Part shown: positions 1 to 8,182 of the stretch, in pieces
Layout of the letters: each line of letters opens with the position of its first letter
Position numbering within the stretch: position 1 is the stretch's first letter
Source: Deltaproteobacteria bacterium
Lineage (GTDB): Bacteria; Myxococcota_A; UBA9042
Length of the DNA: 64,000 nt
Assembly (NCBI GenBank): GCA_020632665.1
Contig: JACKFC010000006.1
Coordinates: forward strand, 62,001 to 126,000
Direction: 5' to 3'
Program-made: the position numbers and the translations under genes
The notes under the pieces: model-generated
What the model was told of the DNA's origin: nothing
Seen by the model: the letters and a program-made list of their open reading frames with translations, nothing else
Databases searched by the model: none

Positions 1-614
1 CGGGCGTCCGGCAAGCCGCGGCCATGGACGATCTGCTGCCGACCACGACACAGGCCGCAGCGCTCGCAGTCGCCGACCTTGGCGTGCAGCGCGGCGATCG
101 CGGCGGCCGGATCGGCAGGCGCAGGCACCTGTTGCCGGCGTGGCGTGGCCGGGCGGGCCTCGGACGCAGGCGGCTCGACGCCACCGACAGCCGCGATCAG
201 GCGGGGACGATCGCGCAATCGCGGGCCCGCGCCGCTCGCCTGGGCGTCCGCTGGCGGCGACACAGATCGCTCGTTTCGGCTCGGCGGCGGCGTTCGGCGT
301 GGACCAGGCGGCTCGGCCAGCGCGGCACGCGGCTGGGGCGCAGACGATCGCCCGCTCTGCCGCAGGTCGCCTGCGCCGGTGGCTGCGTCGCCGGGCGCCT
401 TGCCGAAGAAGCGCGCCACGGCCTCGGCGTCGAGCGTCGTGCCTTCGGGGGCGACCACGTCGGCGCCGGCGTGGACCTGCCAGCGCAGCGCCGCGGCCAG
501 ACCGAGCAACAGCGCGACAGGCTCTTCGGCCCAGGCTGCGTCGTCGACGCCAGCCGCGACAGGCTCGCTCGGGACGGTCGCTTGCGGCTGCGGCTCGGCG
601 TCGGGAGTGCTCAC
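1..614 (-). CDS. Uracil-DNA glycosylase family 4, N-terminal part, cut by the window edge
   Basis: Reading the minus strand from a GTG at 614 gives 204 open codons that run off the window. The first ~170 residues are a Pro/Ala/Arg-rich, probably disordered extension. Residues 176-204 then read like the start of a family 4 (4Fe-4S) uracil-DNA glycosylase, with CERCGLCRGRQQIVHGRG and the first cluster cysteines at C183 and C186. Family members excise uracil from DNA in base excision repair; the catalytic motifs lie outside the window. In-frame upstream sequence ends at the TAA of the rhomboid gene (624-626), four codons before this GTG, so the start must lie downstream of it. No clear Shine-Dalgarno is visible, so translation may be coupled to the rhomboid gene. 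The long N-terminal extension is common in large Myxococcota and Chloroflexi homologues, which is family knowledge rather than something seen here. Confidence 0.8.
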   Translation of the reverse strand, partial: MSTPDAEPQPQATVPSEPVAAGVDDAAWAEEPVALLLGLAAALRWQVHAGADVVAPEGTTLDAEAVARFFGKAPGDAATGAGDLRQSGRSSAPQPRAALAEPPGPRRTPPPSRNERSVSPPADAQASGAGPRLRDRPRLIAAVGGVEPPASEARPATPRRQQVPAPADPAAAIAALHAKVGDCERCGLCRGRQQIVHGRGLPDA

Positions 615-623
615 GGCCGCAGC

Positions 624-1262
624 TTAGCGGGCGATGCGACGGCGGTCGACCTCGGCAGCGCCGCCGGAGTCGGGGCCGTGCGACCACGCGATCGCTTTGG
701 CCGCCAACCAGCCACCGAGGAAGCCGAAGAGGTGGCCCTGCCACGAAACGCCCGGCTGACCCGGCAAAACGCCCCAGATCAAGCCGCCGTAGAGGAAGAC
801 GACCAGCCCCGCGACGACGACGTCCGCCAGCGATCGCGCGTACCAGGCCGAAAACACCAAGAAGCCGAACCAGCCGAAGATCACGCCACTCGCGCCGATG
901 TGGTTGGTCCCGGCGCCGCCGAAGAGCCAGGTACCAGCGCCGCCGATCAGCGCGATCACCACCGTCGCCTCGAGGAAAGCCAGCCGACCACGCGCCCGGG
1001 CCAGGCCGCCGAGCACCAGGAAGGGGATCGAGTTGGCGATCAAATGGCCCCAACCCGCGTGCAGCAAAGGCGCCGTGAGCACGCCCCAGAGGCCAGAGAA
1101 GCTGCGCGGATGGATGCCGTGGCGCTGCAGGCTGGAGTGCAACACGAAGGTATCGACGATCTCGATCGCCCAGAGCGCCGCCAACGCGAGCGACATGCCG
1201 CGCACGTTGCGCCCCAACTCGGCGAGGGGGCCACCTCGTCGCTCGATCTCGTCGCCAGCCAC
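624..1262 (-). CDS. Rhomboid family intramembrane serine protease
   Basis: The 212-residue protein is predicted to be an inner-membrane protease that cleaves transmembrane substrates. It carries the rhomboid signature: HAGWGHLIANSIP with H68, H73 and N77, the nucleophile Ser125 in GASG, and the partner His177 in WQGHLFG. About six hydrophobic segments surround these motifs, matching the six-helix bacterial core. The start is a GTG at 1262 preceded by GGGGAGG five to six bases upstream. It is transcribed away from the lipoprotein gene at 1444, and its stop is in frame with, and four codons before, the uracil-DNA glycosylase start. The substrate cannot be inferred. All catalytic residues are present, so it is expected to be active. 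Confidence 0.93.
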   Translation of the reverse strand: MAGDEIERRGGPLAELGRNVRGMSLALAALWAIEIVDTFVLHSSLQRHGIHPRSFSGLWGVLTAPLLHAGWGHLIANSIPFLVLGGLARARGRLAFLEATVVIALIGGAGTWLFGGAGTNHIGASGVIFGWFGFLVFSAWYARSLADVVVAGLVVFLYGGLIWGVLPGQPGVSWQGHLFGFLGGWLAAKAIAWSHGPDSGGAAEVDRRRIAR

Positions 1263-1382
1263 CGCAGCCTCCCCAACCGTTCCGCGAAATGCCGGATTCT
1301 ACGCTCTTCTCCACAAAGTTGCGATGGCAACCGGACTTCATCCTTGGTATCATCTCGCGGGTTCGTTCGCCCGGACGATGGA

Positions 1383-1407
1383 ATCGATACACAGCGTAGG
1401 TATCGAT
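1383..1407. promoter_or_regulatory. Perfect inverted repeat upstream of lipoprotein gene
   Basis: ATCGATAC (1383-1390) and GTATCGAT (1400-1407) are perfect inverted copies separated by 9 bases. They lie 37-61 bases upstream of the lipoprotein ATG at 1444, within the 181-base divergent gap shared with the rhomboid gene. The half-site length and AT content, unusual against the local GC-rich background, suggest an operator for a dimeric regulator. No regulator gene lies next to it and no convincing -35/-10 pair was seen. Confidence 0.45.
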
Positions 1408-1443
1408 GCAGCAGACACGGACGGGCCCGCTTCGGAGGCCGTG

Positions 1444-3726
1444 ATGAACGCAATGCTCCTTCGCAACCCCTTGCTGCTGGCGATGTCGCTCCTCTTGCTG
1501 AGCGCGTGTTCCGGCGAGAGCAACGGCGGCGCACAGCCGATCCTCTTCCCCGACGGCTTCGGTGGCGGCGGCAACGTCCTGCCGACCGGCGATACATCCG
1601 GTGGCGGCGGTGGGGCCGAGGACAGCTCGACCGGCGGCGGGGGCGACGACGTCGCGGCGGCCGGGGATACCGGCGGCGGCGGCGAGGATACGGCGACGGC
1701 CGGCGATACCGCGACCGGCGGCGAGGACGCGGCGGCGACGGCAGATGCCGGCGGCGGCAGTGAGGACGTTGCCGGTGGTGAGGACACCGCCGGCGGGCAA
1801 GACACCACGACCGGCGAAGATACCTCGGTCGGCGAAGACACGGCTCCGACGGGCGACGCCAGCGGCCAGGACAGCGGGGGCACCGCGTGCGTCGACGTCG
1901 ACCAGGACGGCTACGGCAACGGCTGCTCCCAGGGCCCGGATTGCGACGACAGCAATCCGAACTTCGCGTTGGTCTGCCCGGACTGCAGCAAGGCCAACCA
2001 CCCCGGCTGCGCCTGCACGGTCGCCGCGGCCAACTGCTACTCCGGCGATCCGCAGTGGATCGGCAAGGGCGTCTGCATCGCCGGCGTCCAGCTCTGCAAG
2101 AACGGCTTCTGGGGCACGTGCGAGGGCGAGGTCCTGCCGCAACCCGAGAGCTGCGACAACAAGGACAACAACTGCAACGGCCTGATCGACGAGGGCGTGC
2201 TCTCGACCTGCGGCACCTGCGACATGAGCTGCACCCAGCAGACGATGGGCCCCGATTTCGGCAACCCCTTCGATCCGGGCAAGGATTCGAGCAACGGCGT
2301 CGGCGTCGACGGCCAGGGCTATATCGTGCTCGACAAATCGAAGGCGAACTTCGACCTCAACCACATCTGGATCGCCAACTCGGGCCAGGCGACGGTCAGC
2401 AAGCTCGACACCAAGACCGGCGCCGAAGTCGCTCGCTACAACGTCTGCGGCAACCCCTCGCGCACCTCGGTCGACCTCAACGGCGACGTCTGGGTCGGCT
2501 GCCGTCAGGGCGGCGGCGTGATGAAGATCATCGCGAAAGAGGCGAACTGCATCGACAAGAACGGCAACGGCACGATCGAGACCAGCAAGGACCTCGACGG
2601 CAACAAACAGATCAGCGGCAACGAGATGCTGGCCAACGGGCAAGACGAGTGCATCCGCTTCGAGGTCAAGCCCAACAACAGCGAGAGCATCATCCGCGCC
2701 GCCGGCGTCGACAAGGACAACCACGTCTGGGTCGGCGGCTGGAACACCAAGCAGCTCTACCGCTTGCACCCCGACACCGGCGCCGTGGTCGACACGGTCA
2801 GCCTCGGCTGCCCGCCCTACGGCCTGACCATCGACCAGAAGGGCATCATCTGGGTGCAGTGCACCTCGGGCGGCCTCAAGCGCGTCGACCCGCTGACCAA
2901 GCAGATGCAAAGCTTCCCGTACAAGGCCGGCGCCTATGGCATCAACGTCGACATGTTCGGCCGGATCTGGGTGGCTTCGGGCGCCAACGCCTCGCGCTTC
3001 GATCCGACGACCGGCCAATGGGACCTGGTGCCCGGCATCAACCAGGTCGGCGGCTCCGGTGGCGGTGGGCGCGGTGTCGCGACCAGCAACGACGGCAACG
3101 TCTACGTCGCCGTCGACGGTGGCCACAAGGTCGTGAAGATCAACGCCGTCACGCTCGCGATCGAGGGCGCGATTTCGCTCGGCGGCGGGCGCTACCCGGT
3201 GGGCATGGCGGTCGACTTCGACGGCTACGTCTGGGCGGTGAACCAATCGGCGGGCTCGGCGACCAAGATCGACCCGAAGGCCAACGCCGTCATCGGTGAG
3301 TACAAGGTCGGCAGCGGCCCGTACACCTACTCGGACATGACCGGCTACACGCTGCACAACTACACCGCGCCCAAGGGTCATTACACCCACACCTTCGGCT
3401 TCGCGGGCTACTCCGGCACGGTCGCCGAGGCCAAGACCAAGACCGTCTGGGAGAATATCGACGTGCAGGCGGAGATCCCCGCAAAGGCGCTACTCAAGGT
3501 GCGCTGGCGCGTCGGCGAGAACCTCAAGGATATCGAGACCAAGGCGTGGTCGAAAGAATACGGTCCGTTCCCGCCCGCGCTCTTCCCGATCGACCTGACG
3601 ATGGAGGCGCAGCCGGTCGAGGGCCGCTTCTTGCAGGTCGAGGTCTTCCTTCAGGCCGGTAGCAACAAGCTCTCGCCGATCCTGAAGTCGCTCAAGGCCA
3701 AGGGTAAGCAGATCCCTGTCCTCTAG
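1444..3726 (+). CDS. Surface lipoprotein with MopE-type motifs, beta-propeller and EF-hand-like insertion
   Basis: The 760-residue product starts at ATG 1444, five bases after GGAGG (1434-1438). It has a lipoprotein signal ending LLSAC (Cys22), then a Gly/Asp/Thr linker to about residue 145. Two motifs follow of the type annotated as putative metal-binding in Myxococcota: DVDQDGYGNGCSQGPDCDDS (151-170) and CDNKDNNCNGLIDEG (237-251). From about residue 285 repeated units such as HIWIANSG, DVWVGC, HVWVGGW and GRIWVASG indicate an NHL/Vgb-like beta-propeller. Two 12-residue EF-hand-like loops, DKNGNGTIE (372-380) and DLDGNKQISGNE (384-395), sit inside the propeller. The last ~120 residues form a separate beta-rich domain. 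It is probably displayed on the outer membrane; the ligand is unknown. An upstream open frame exists from 898, but the signal peptide and ribosome site fix the start. Confidence 0.85.
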   Translation: MNAMLLRNPLLLAMSLLLLSACSGESNGGAQPILFPDGFGGGGNVLPTGDTSGGGGGAEDSSTGGGGDDVAAAGDTGGGGEDTATAGDTATGGEDAAATADAGGGSEDVAGGEDTAGGQDTTTGEDTSVGEDTAPTGDASGQDSGGTACVDVDQDGYGNGCSQGPDCDDSNPNFALVCPDCSKANHPGCACTVAAANCYSGDPQWIGKGVCIAGVQLCKNGFWGTCEGEVLPQPESCDNKDNNCNGLIDEGVLSTCGTCDMSCTQQTMGPDFGNPFDPGKDSSNGVGVDGQGYIVLDKSKANFDLNHIWIANSGQATVSKLDTKTGAEVARYNVCGNPSRTSVDLNGDVWVGCRQGGGVMKIIAKEANCIDKNGNGTIETSKDLDGNKQISGNEMLANGQDECIRFEVKPNNSESIIRAAGVDKDNHVWVGGWNTKQLYRLHPDTGAVVDTVSLGCPPYGLTIDQKGIIWVQCTSGGLKRVDPLTKQMQSFPYKAGAYGINVDMFGRIWVASGANASRFDPTTGQWDLVPGINQVGGSGGGGRGVATSNDGNVYVAVDGGHKVVKINAVTLAIEGAISLGGGRYPVGMAVDFDGYVWAVNQSAGSATKIDPKANAVIGEYKVGSGPYTYSDMTGYTLHNYTAPKGHYTHTFGFAGYSGTVAEAKTKTVWENIDVQAEIPAKALLKVRWRVGENLKDIETKAWSKEYGPFPPALFPIDLTMEAQPVEGRFLQVEVFLQAGSNKLSPILKSLKAKGKQIPVL

Positions 3727-3736
3727 GATTCGGCGG

Positions 3737-5386
3737 ATGGCGTCGCGACCACGCCCACTCGATCGGGTCTTCGCTCGACGTCGACTGGCTCTCGGGCTGC
3801 TCACCGGCGCTCTGCTCCTCGTCGCCGCGCCCGCGACGACGACCGCGGCCTCGAAAGCCGAGATCTACGCCCGCTGCGCCCCGGCGACGGTACTGCTGAT
3901 CGTGACCGGCGGCGGCGGCGTGCAGATCGGCGCCGGCGCGATCGTCGAACCCTCCGGCCTGGTCGTGACCAACCGTCACGTGATCGAGGCCGCGGAGCGC
4001 GGCGGCCGCATCGCCGCGTTCCTCTACGATCCAGCCGAGCGGACCATCGACGACGACCTGCGGGCGTGGGTTCAGGCGCACGCCAAAGCGGCCCTGCAGC
4101 CGGTGATCTTGGGCACCGACCCGACGTTGGACCTGGCGCTGCTCCGCCTACCCGCGCGCAGCAAGCCCTACCCGACCGTCGCCTTCGGTGATTCCAACCA
4201 GGTGGTCACCGGCCAAGACGTCCTCGCCATCGGCCACCCGCAGGGCCTAGCGTGGACGCTGACGGCGGGGACGATCAGCGCCGTTCGACCGATGGCGCTG
4301 CAGACCGATGCCGCGATCAACCCGGGAAATTCGGGCGGCCCGCTGCTCGACCTCGAAGGCAAGGTCGTCGGCATCAACACCTGGATCCGCAAAGACGCCC
4401 AGGCGCTGGGCTTCGCCCGGCCGAGCGCGCTGGTGCAAGCCTTCGTGCTGCGGGCCCGCCAGCCCCGGCAAGTCGCCGAGGGAGCCGGCAAGCAGGCGAT
4501 CCCCGTCGGACCGGCGGCGAAGTCGGCACGCAGCGCCCTGACGCGCGCGGTGATGGACACGATCGTCGCCCGCGCCGGCGAGCTGGGCGCGTTCGATGGC
4601 CGGGAGGCGTTGTTCAGCGTCGGCGGGCAGATCTTCATCGGCGCACGCGAGCGCCTGCTCGAAGGCCCGGTGCGCGCCGCCTGGCTGGAAGAGGCCGTGC
4701 GGCGCGCCCACGACCAGGCGCAGGACGCGGACGCGCGACGCGAGGTGTTGATCGCCGCCGACACCAACTTGCCCCGTGCCGTGCGCGAGCACGACGGCCG
4801 GCTCTTCCTCCGCGCCGGCCTGCGCTACCACGACGTCGGACCGAGCCGGGCCGCCGCGGTCGACGACCACGACGGCGGCATCATCTCCGCCAACGCCGAG
4901 GGACGCGTGCACCGCTACGACCCGGAAACCGGGCATTGGTCGCCGACCGCGCTGGGCCGCATCGCGGCGATGGCGAGCAGCGAGGGGACCGTCTACGCGA
5001 TGGTCGAGACGGGCTACCTCGTCGCGCTGCAGGGCGAAGAGGTGCGCACCCTGCACGACGCGCCGATCCGCGCGACGATGGCCGCGACCGGCGGCTGGCT
5101 CTACGTCCTGCGGCGCGACGGCAAGCTCTTCCGTCGCCATCCACGCACGGGATGGGATCAGAGGGGCCGGCCAATCGCCACCGGCGTCGCGCAATACGCC
5201 GCGCTCGGTGCGGCTTGGTACGGCCTCGACAGCAAGGGCAGGCTGTGGTCGGGCCAGGTCCGGCGCTACATCGAGACGCGCTTCAAGATCCGCGAGCTGC
5301 TGCCGAGCGACGCCGGCGTCTTCGCCCTCGCCGAAGACTTCACCGTTCATCATTGGGACGCCGCTTCGGAGCAGTGGCGCAACTGA
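3737..5386 (+). CDS. Exported trypsin-like (HtrA/S1C-type) protease with C-terminal propeller-like region
   Basis: The 549-residue protein has an N-terminal hydrophobic signal (about residues 17-39). A trypsin-fold domain covers about 45-215 with the full triad: His81 in TNRHV, Asp132 in DPTLDLALL and Ser199 in NPGNSGGPLL. This layout is that of HtrA/Deg proteases, but no PDZ domain follows. Residues ~330-549 instead contain repeated short blades with Trp/Tyr and Gly, such as HRYDPETGHW and VHHWDAASEQW, suggesting a beta-propeller or WD/Kelch-like fold. It starts ten bases after the previous stop, so the two genes are probably co-transcribed, which suggests periplasmic or surface quality control. 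Whether the C-terminal part binds substrate or cell wall is unknown. Confidence 0.88.
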   Translation: MASRPRPLDRVFARRRLALGLLTGALLLVAAPATTTAASKAEIYARCAPATVLLIVTGGGGVQIGAGAIVEPSGLVVTNRHVIEAAERGGRIAAFLYDPAERTIDDDLRAWVQAHAKAALQPVILGTDPTLDLALLRLPARSKPYPTVAFGDSNQVVTGQDVLAIGHPQGLAWTLTAGTISAVRPMALQTDAAINPGNSGGPLLDLEGKVVGINTWIRKDAQALGFARPSALVQAFVLRARQPRQVAEGAGKQAIPVGPAAKSARSALTRAVMDTIVARAGELGAFDGREALFSVGGQIFIGARERLLEGPVRAAWLEEAVRRAHDQAQDADARREVLIAADTNLPRAVREHDGRLFLRAGLRYHDVGPSRAAAVDDHDGGIISANAEGRVHRYDPETGHWSPTALGRIAAMASSEGTVYAMVETGYLVALQGEEVRTLHDAPIRATMAATGGWLYVLRRDGKLFRRHPRTGWDQRGRPIATGVAQYAALGAAWYGLDSKGRLWSGQVRRYIETRFKIRELLPSDAGVFALAEDFTVHHWDAASEQWRN

Positions 5387-5469
5387 TCCGGGGACTAGGT
5401 TCCGCATCCCATATCGTGTATAAGCGGCGCGCGTTTCGGGGGCCTCCCCGGTCGCGTTGCGGCAAGTCC

Positions 5470-5523
5470 ATGAAAGTGTTCGCACACAATCGGGTACGAA
5501 CAGCGAAGGACTTGGAACTCTAG
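5470..5523 (+). other. Candidate 17-codon leader ORF upstream of nqrA
   Basis: ATG 5470 opens a 17-codon frame (MKVFAHNRVRTAKDLEL) that stops at TAG 5521-5523, immediately before the first leader hairpin. It is the only ATG-started frame that fits the leader cleanly. No strong Shine-Dalgarno precedes it. It may be chance, but a short translated frame abutting stem-loops is the arrangement expected for translation-linked control of the following operon. Confidence 0.3.
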
Positions 5524-5569
5524 CCGCCCCTCCTCCAAGGGCGGATGACCGTCGGCAGCCTGCCGGCGG
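5524..5569 (+). promoter_or_regulatory. Two adjacent hairpins in the nqrA leader
   Basis: Stem 1 pairs CCGCCC (5524-5529) with GGGCGG (5539-5544) around a 9-base loop. Stem 2 pairs CCGTCGGC (5549-5556) with GCCGGCGG (5562-5569) around a 5-base loop, with one U-G pair. A third possible stem, CGGGG/CCCCG with a 4-base loop, lies upstream at 5438-5451. No run of U follows, so these do not look like an intrinsic terminator. The AGGA ribosome site (5573-5576) and nqrA start lie directly after stem 2, so the structure could affect initiation. Confidence 0.4.
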
Positions 5570-5584
5570 CCCAGGAACGAAGGC

Positions 5585-6946
5585 ATGGGTGTGCATTCCA
5601 TCCGCAAGGGCCTCGACCTGCCAATCAGCGGCGCGCCGGCGGCGACCCGTGAGGCGGGCGCGGCCATTCGGCACGTCGCCGTCCTCGGCGCCGACTACCA
5701 CGGCATGAAGCCCCGCATGATCGCCCAGGTCGGTGACCGTGTGCTGCGTGGCCAGCAACTCTTCGAAGATCGCAAGACCGAGGGCGTCTTCTTCACCGCT
5801 CCGGGCACCGGCACGGTGAAGGCGATCCACCGCGGCGCGAAGCGGGCCTTCCTCTCGCTGGTGATCGAGCTCGACGACGGCGACGCCGCCGGTGAGCAGG
5901 TCGCGTTCGAGAGCTGGACGGGCAGCGCGCCGACCGACGCCGCTGGCGTGCAGGCGCTGCTGGTCGAGTCGGGCCTGTGGACAGCGCTGCGGACCCGGCC
6001 GTACTCGAAGGTTCCAGCGCCCGGCACCCAGCCGCGTTCGCTCTTCGTCACGGCCATCGACACCGGCCCGCTCGCTCCGGACGTCGACGCCATCGTCGCC
6101 GCCCGCAAGGACGATTGGGCGGCCGGCTTGAAGGCTCTGCGCGCCCTGATTTCGGGCAACGTCTACCTCTGCGTCGGCAAGGGCTCGTCGATCGACGCGG
6201 CCGGCGTCAGCGGCGTCTCGGTCGAGCAGTTCGGCGGCAAGCATCCGGCCGGCCTGCCCGGCACCCACATCCACCTGCTCGACCCCGCGGGTCGGGAGCG
6301 GGTGCAGTGGAGCATCGGCGCGCAGGACGTGCTGGCGATCGGCGCGCTCTGCCAGACCGGCAAGCTCGACCTCCGCCGCGTGGTCAGCGTCGCCGGGCCG
6401 GCAGCGAGCAACCCCCGCCACCTGGAGACCCGCCTGGGCGCCAGCAGCGACGAGCTCCTCGCCGGTGAGGTGCAGGGTGGTGCCGCAGCGCGCGTCGTCT
6501 CGGGCTCGGTCCTGGCCGGTCGCAGCGCGGCGGGCGAAGTCACCGGCTTCCTCGGTCGCTACCACCAGCAGCTCTCGCTGTTGGAAGAGGGCGGTGAGCG
6601 GAAGTTCATGGGCTGGTTGACGCCAGGCGGCAGCGCCTTCTCGACCATCCGGATCTACCTCTCGAGCCTGATGCCGGGGAAGAAGTTCGCCTTCGACACC
6701 GATACCAACGGCAGCCACCGCGCGATGGTCCCGATCGGTATGTACGAGCGGGTGATGCCGCTCGACATCCTGCCGACCTTCCTGCTGCGTTCGCTGGCGG
6801 TTGGTGATTTGGAGCAGGCCGAGAAGCTCGGCGCGCTCGAGCTGGACGAGGAAGACCTTTCGCTCTGCACCTTCGTCTGCCCCGGCAAGATCGACTACGG
6901 CAGCCACCTGCGCGACGTGCTCACGCAGATCGAGAAGGAGGGCTAA
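5585..6946 (+). CDS. nqrA: Na+-translocating NADH:quinone reductase subunit A
   Basis: NqrA is the cytoplasmic-side subunit of the six-subunit Na+-NQR, which couples electron flow from NADH to quinone with Na+ export. The 453-residue product matches the family length. It shows the expected opening (KGLDLPISGAP), GADYHGMKPRM, and a C-terminal part with PIGMYERVMPLDILPTFLLR and FVCPGKIDYGSHLR, close to known NqrA. The start ATG follows AGGA by eight bases and a structured leader. It is the first gene of nqrABCDEF-apbE-nqrM-selO, with nqrB three bases downstream. Presence of the full set implies that this organism uses a sodium motive force, at least in part. Confidence 0.97.
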   Translation: MGVHSIRKGLDLPISGAPAATREAGAAIRHVAVLGADYHGMKPRMIAQVGDRVLRGQQLFEDRKTEGVFFTAPGTGTVKAIHRGAKRAFLSLVIELDDGDAAGEQVAFESWTGSAPTDAAGVQALLVESGLWTALRTRPYSKVPAPGTQPRSLFVTAIDTGPLAPDVDAIVAARKDDWAAGLKALRALISGNVYLCVGKGSSIDAAGVSGVSVEQFGGKHPAGLPGTHIHLLDPAGRERVQWSIGAQDVLAIGALCQTGKLDLRRVVSVAGPAASNPRHLETRLGASSDELLAGEVQGGAAARVVSGSVLAGRSAAGEVTGFLGRYHQQLSLLEEGGERKFMGWLTPGGSAFSTIRIYLSSLMPGKKFAFDTDTNGSHRAMVPIGMYERVMPLDILPTFLLRSLAVGDLEQAEKLGALELDEEDLSLCTFVCPGKIDYGSHLRDVLTQIEKEG

Positions 6947-6949
6947 CCC

Positions 6950-8182
6950 ATGAAGGCGCTCCGCAACATCCTCGACAAGGTCGAGCATACCTACTTCGCC
7001 AAGGGCAAGCCGCTCGAGAAGCTCTACCCGGTCTTCGAGCTGCACGACACCATCGCCTTCACTCCGGGGCAGGTCACCAAGGGCGGTACCCACGTCCGCG
7101 ACGGCCTGGACCTGAAGCGGATGATGATCACGGTCGTGGTGGCGATGCTGCCCGCGGTCGGCATGGCGCTCTACAACGTCGGCTACCAGGCCCACGTCGC
7201 CATGCAGAAGGGCGCGGTCGCGCTCGACAACTGGCAGGAGGCGGCCTACGCCGCCCTCGGCCTGGGCTACGACCCGGCCAATATCGTCGCCAACGTCGTG
7301 CACGGCCTGTTCTACTTCTTGCCGCTGCTCATCGTGTGCTTCGCCGCCGGCGGCCTGGTCGAGGTCGGCACCGCGGTGATCCGCAAGCACGAAGTCAACG
7401 AGGGCTTCCTCGTCTCCGGCTTCCTGCTGCCGCTGATCGTCCCGCCGACCCTGCCGCTCTGGCAGATGTTCCTCGGCACGGTCTTCGGCATCCTGATCGG
7501 CAAAGAGATCTTCGGCGGCACCGGTTTCAACATCCTGAACCCGGCCCTGGTCGGCCGCGCCTTCCTCTTCTTCGCCTACCCGGCGGAGATCTCGGGCGAC
7601 AAGGTCTGGATCGCAGCCGACTTCAGCAAGGTCGACGGCGTCACCGGCGCGACGTGGCTGGCCAAGGCCAGTGAGTCCGGCATGGACGCGGCGGCGGGTC
7701 TGGGCTCGCTCGACTGGTGGGACGCCTTCTGGGGCGTGATCCCGGGCTCGATGGGCGAGACCTCGGCGGCTGCGGCGCTGATCGGCGCGGTGATCCTGGT
7801 GGTCACGCAGATCGGCTCCTGGCGGACGATGCTGGGCGTCGCGCTCGGCACGATCGCGATGGCGTCGCTGCTCAACGGCATCGGCTCGGAGACGAACGCC
7901 TTCTTCGACGTGCCCTTCCACTACCACATGGTGCTGGGTGGCTGGGCGTTCGGTACGGTCTTCATGGCCACCGAGCCGGTGACCTCGCCCTTCACCGAGA
8001 AGGGCAAGCTGATCTACGGCTTCCTCATCGGCGTCTTGGTGGTGGTGGTCCGGGTCATCAACCCTGCCTACCCCGAGGGCATGATGCTCGCGATCTTGTT
8101 CATGAACATGTTCGCGCCCTTCATCGATCACTGGTTCGTGCAGGCGAACATCAAGCGGAGGCTCGCGCGCCATGCAGTATAG
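6950..8182 (+). CDS. nqrB: Na+-translocating NADH:quinone reductase subunit B (covalent FMN site)
   Basis: NqrB is the large integral membrane subunit, with many hydrophobic helices; it carries the ion path and cofactors. The 410-residue length is canonical. The covalent FMN attachment motif is visible as DGVTGATWL with Thr235, almost the same position as the flavinylated threonine of the Vibrio protein. GGTGFNILNPALVGRAFLFF and the TM-rich C-terminus are typical. The 3' end overlaps nqrC by 11 bases. ApbE encoded downstream is the expected flavin transferase for this residue. Confidence 0.97.
   Translation: MKALRNILDKVEHTYFAKGKPLEKLYPVFELHDTIAFTPGQVTKGGTHVRDGLDLKRMMITVVVAMLPAVGMALYNVGYQAHVAMQKGAVALDNWQEAAYAALGLGYDPANIVANVVHGLFYFLPLLIVCFAAGGLVEVGTAVIRKHEVNEGFLVSGFLLPLIVPPTLPLWQMFLGTVFGILIGKEIFGGTGFNILNPALVGRAFLFFAYPAEISGDKVWIAADFSKVDGVTGATWLAKASESGMDAAAGLGSLDWWDAFWGVIPGSMGETSAAAALIGAVILVVTQIGSWRTMLGVALGTIAMASLLNGIGSETNAFFDVPFHYHMVLGGWAFGTVFMATEPVTSPFTEKGKLIYGFLIGVLVVVVRVINPAYPEGMMLAILFMNMFAPFIDHWFVQANIKRRLARHAV

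Noticed and set aside
5401..5425. TATAAG at 5420-5425 as the nqr promoter -10
   Set aside because: No acceptable -35 lies 16-18 bases upstream and no extended -10 is present.
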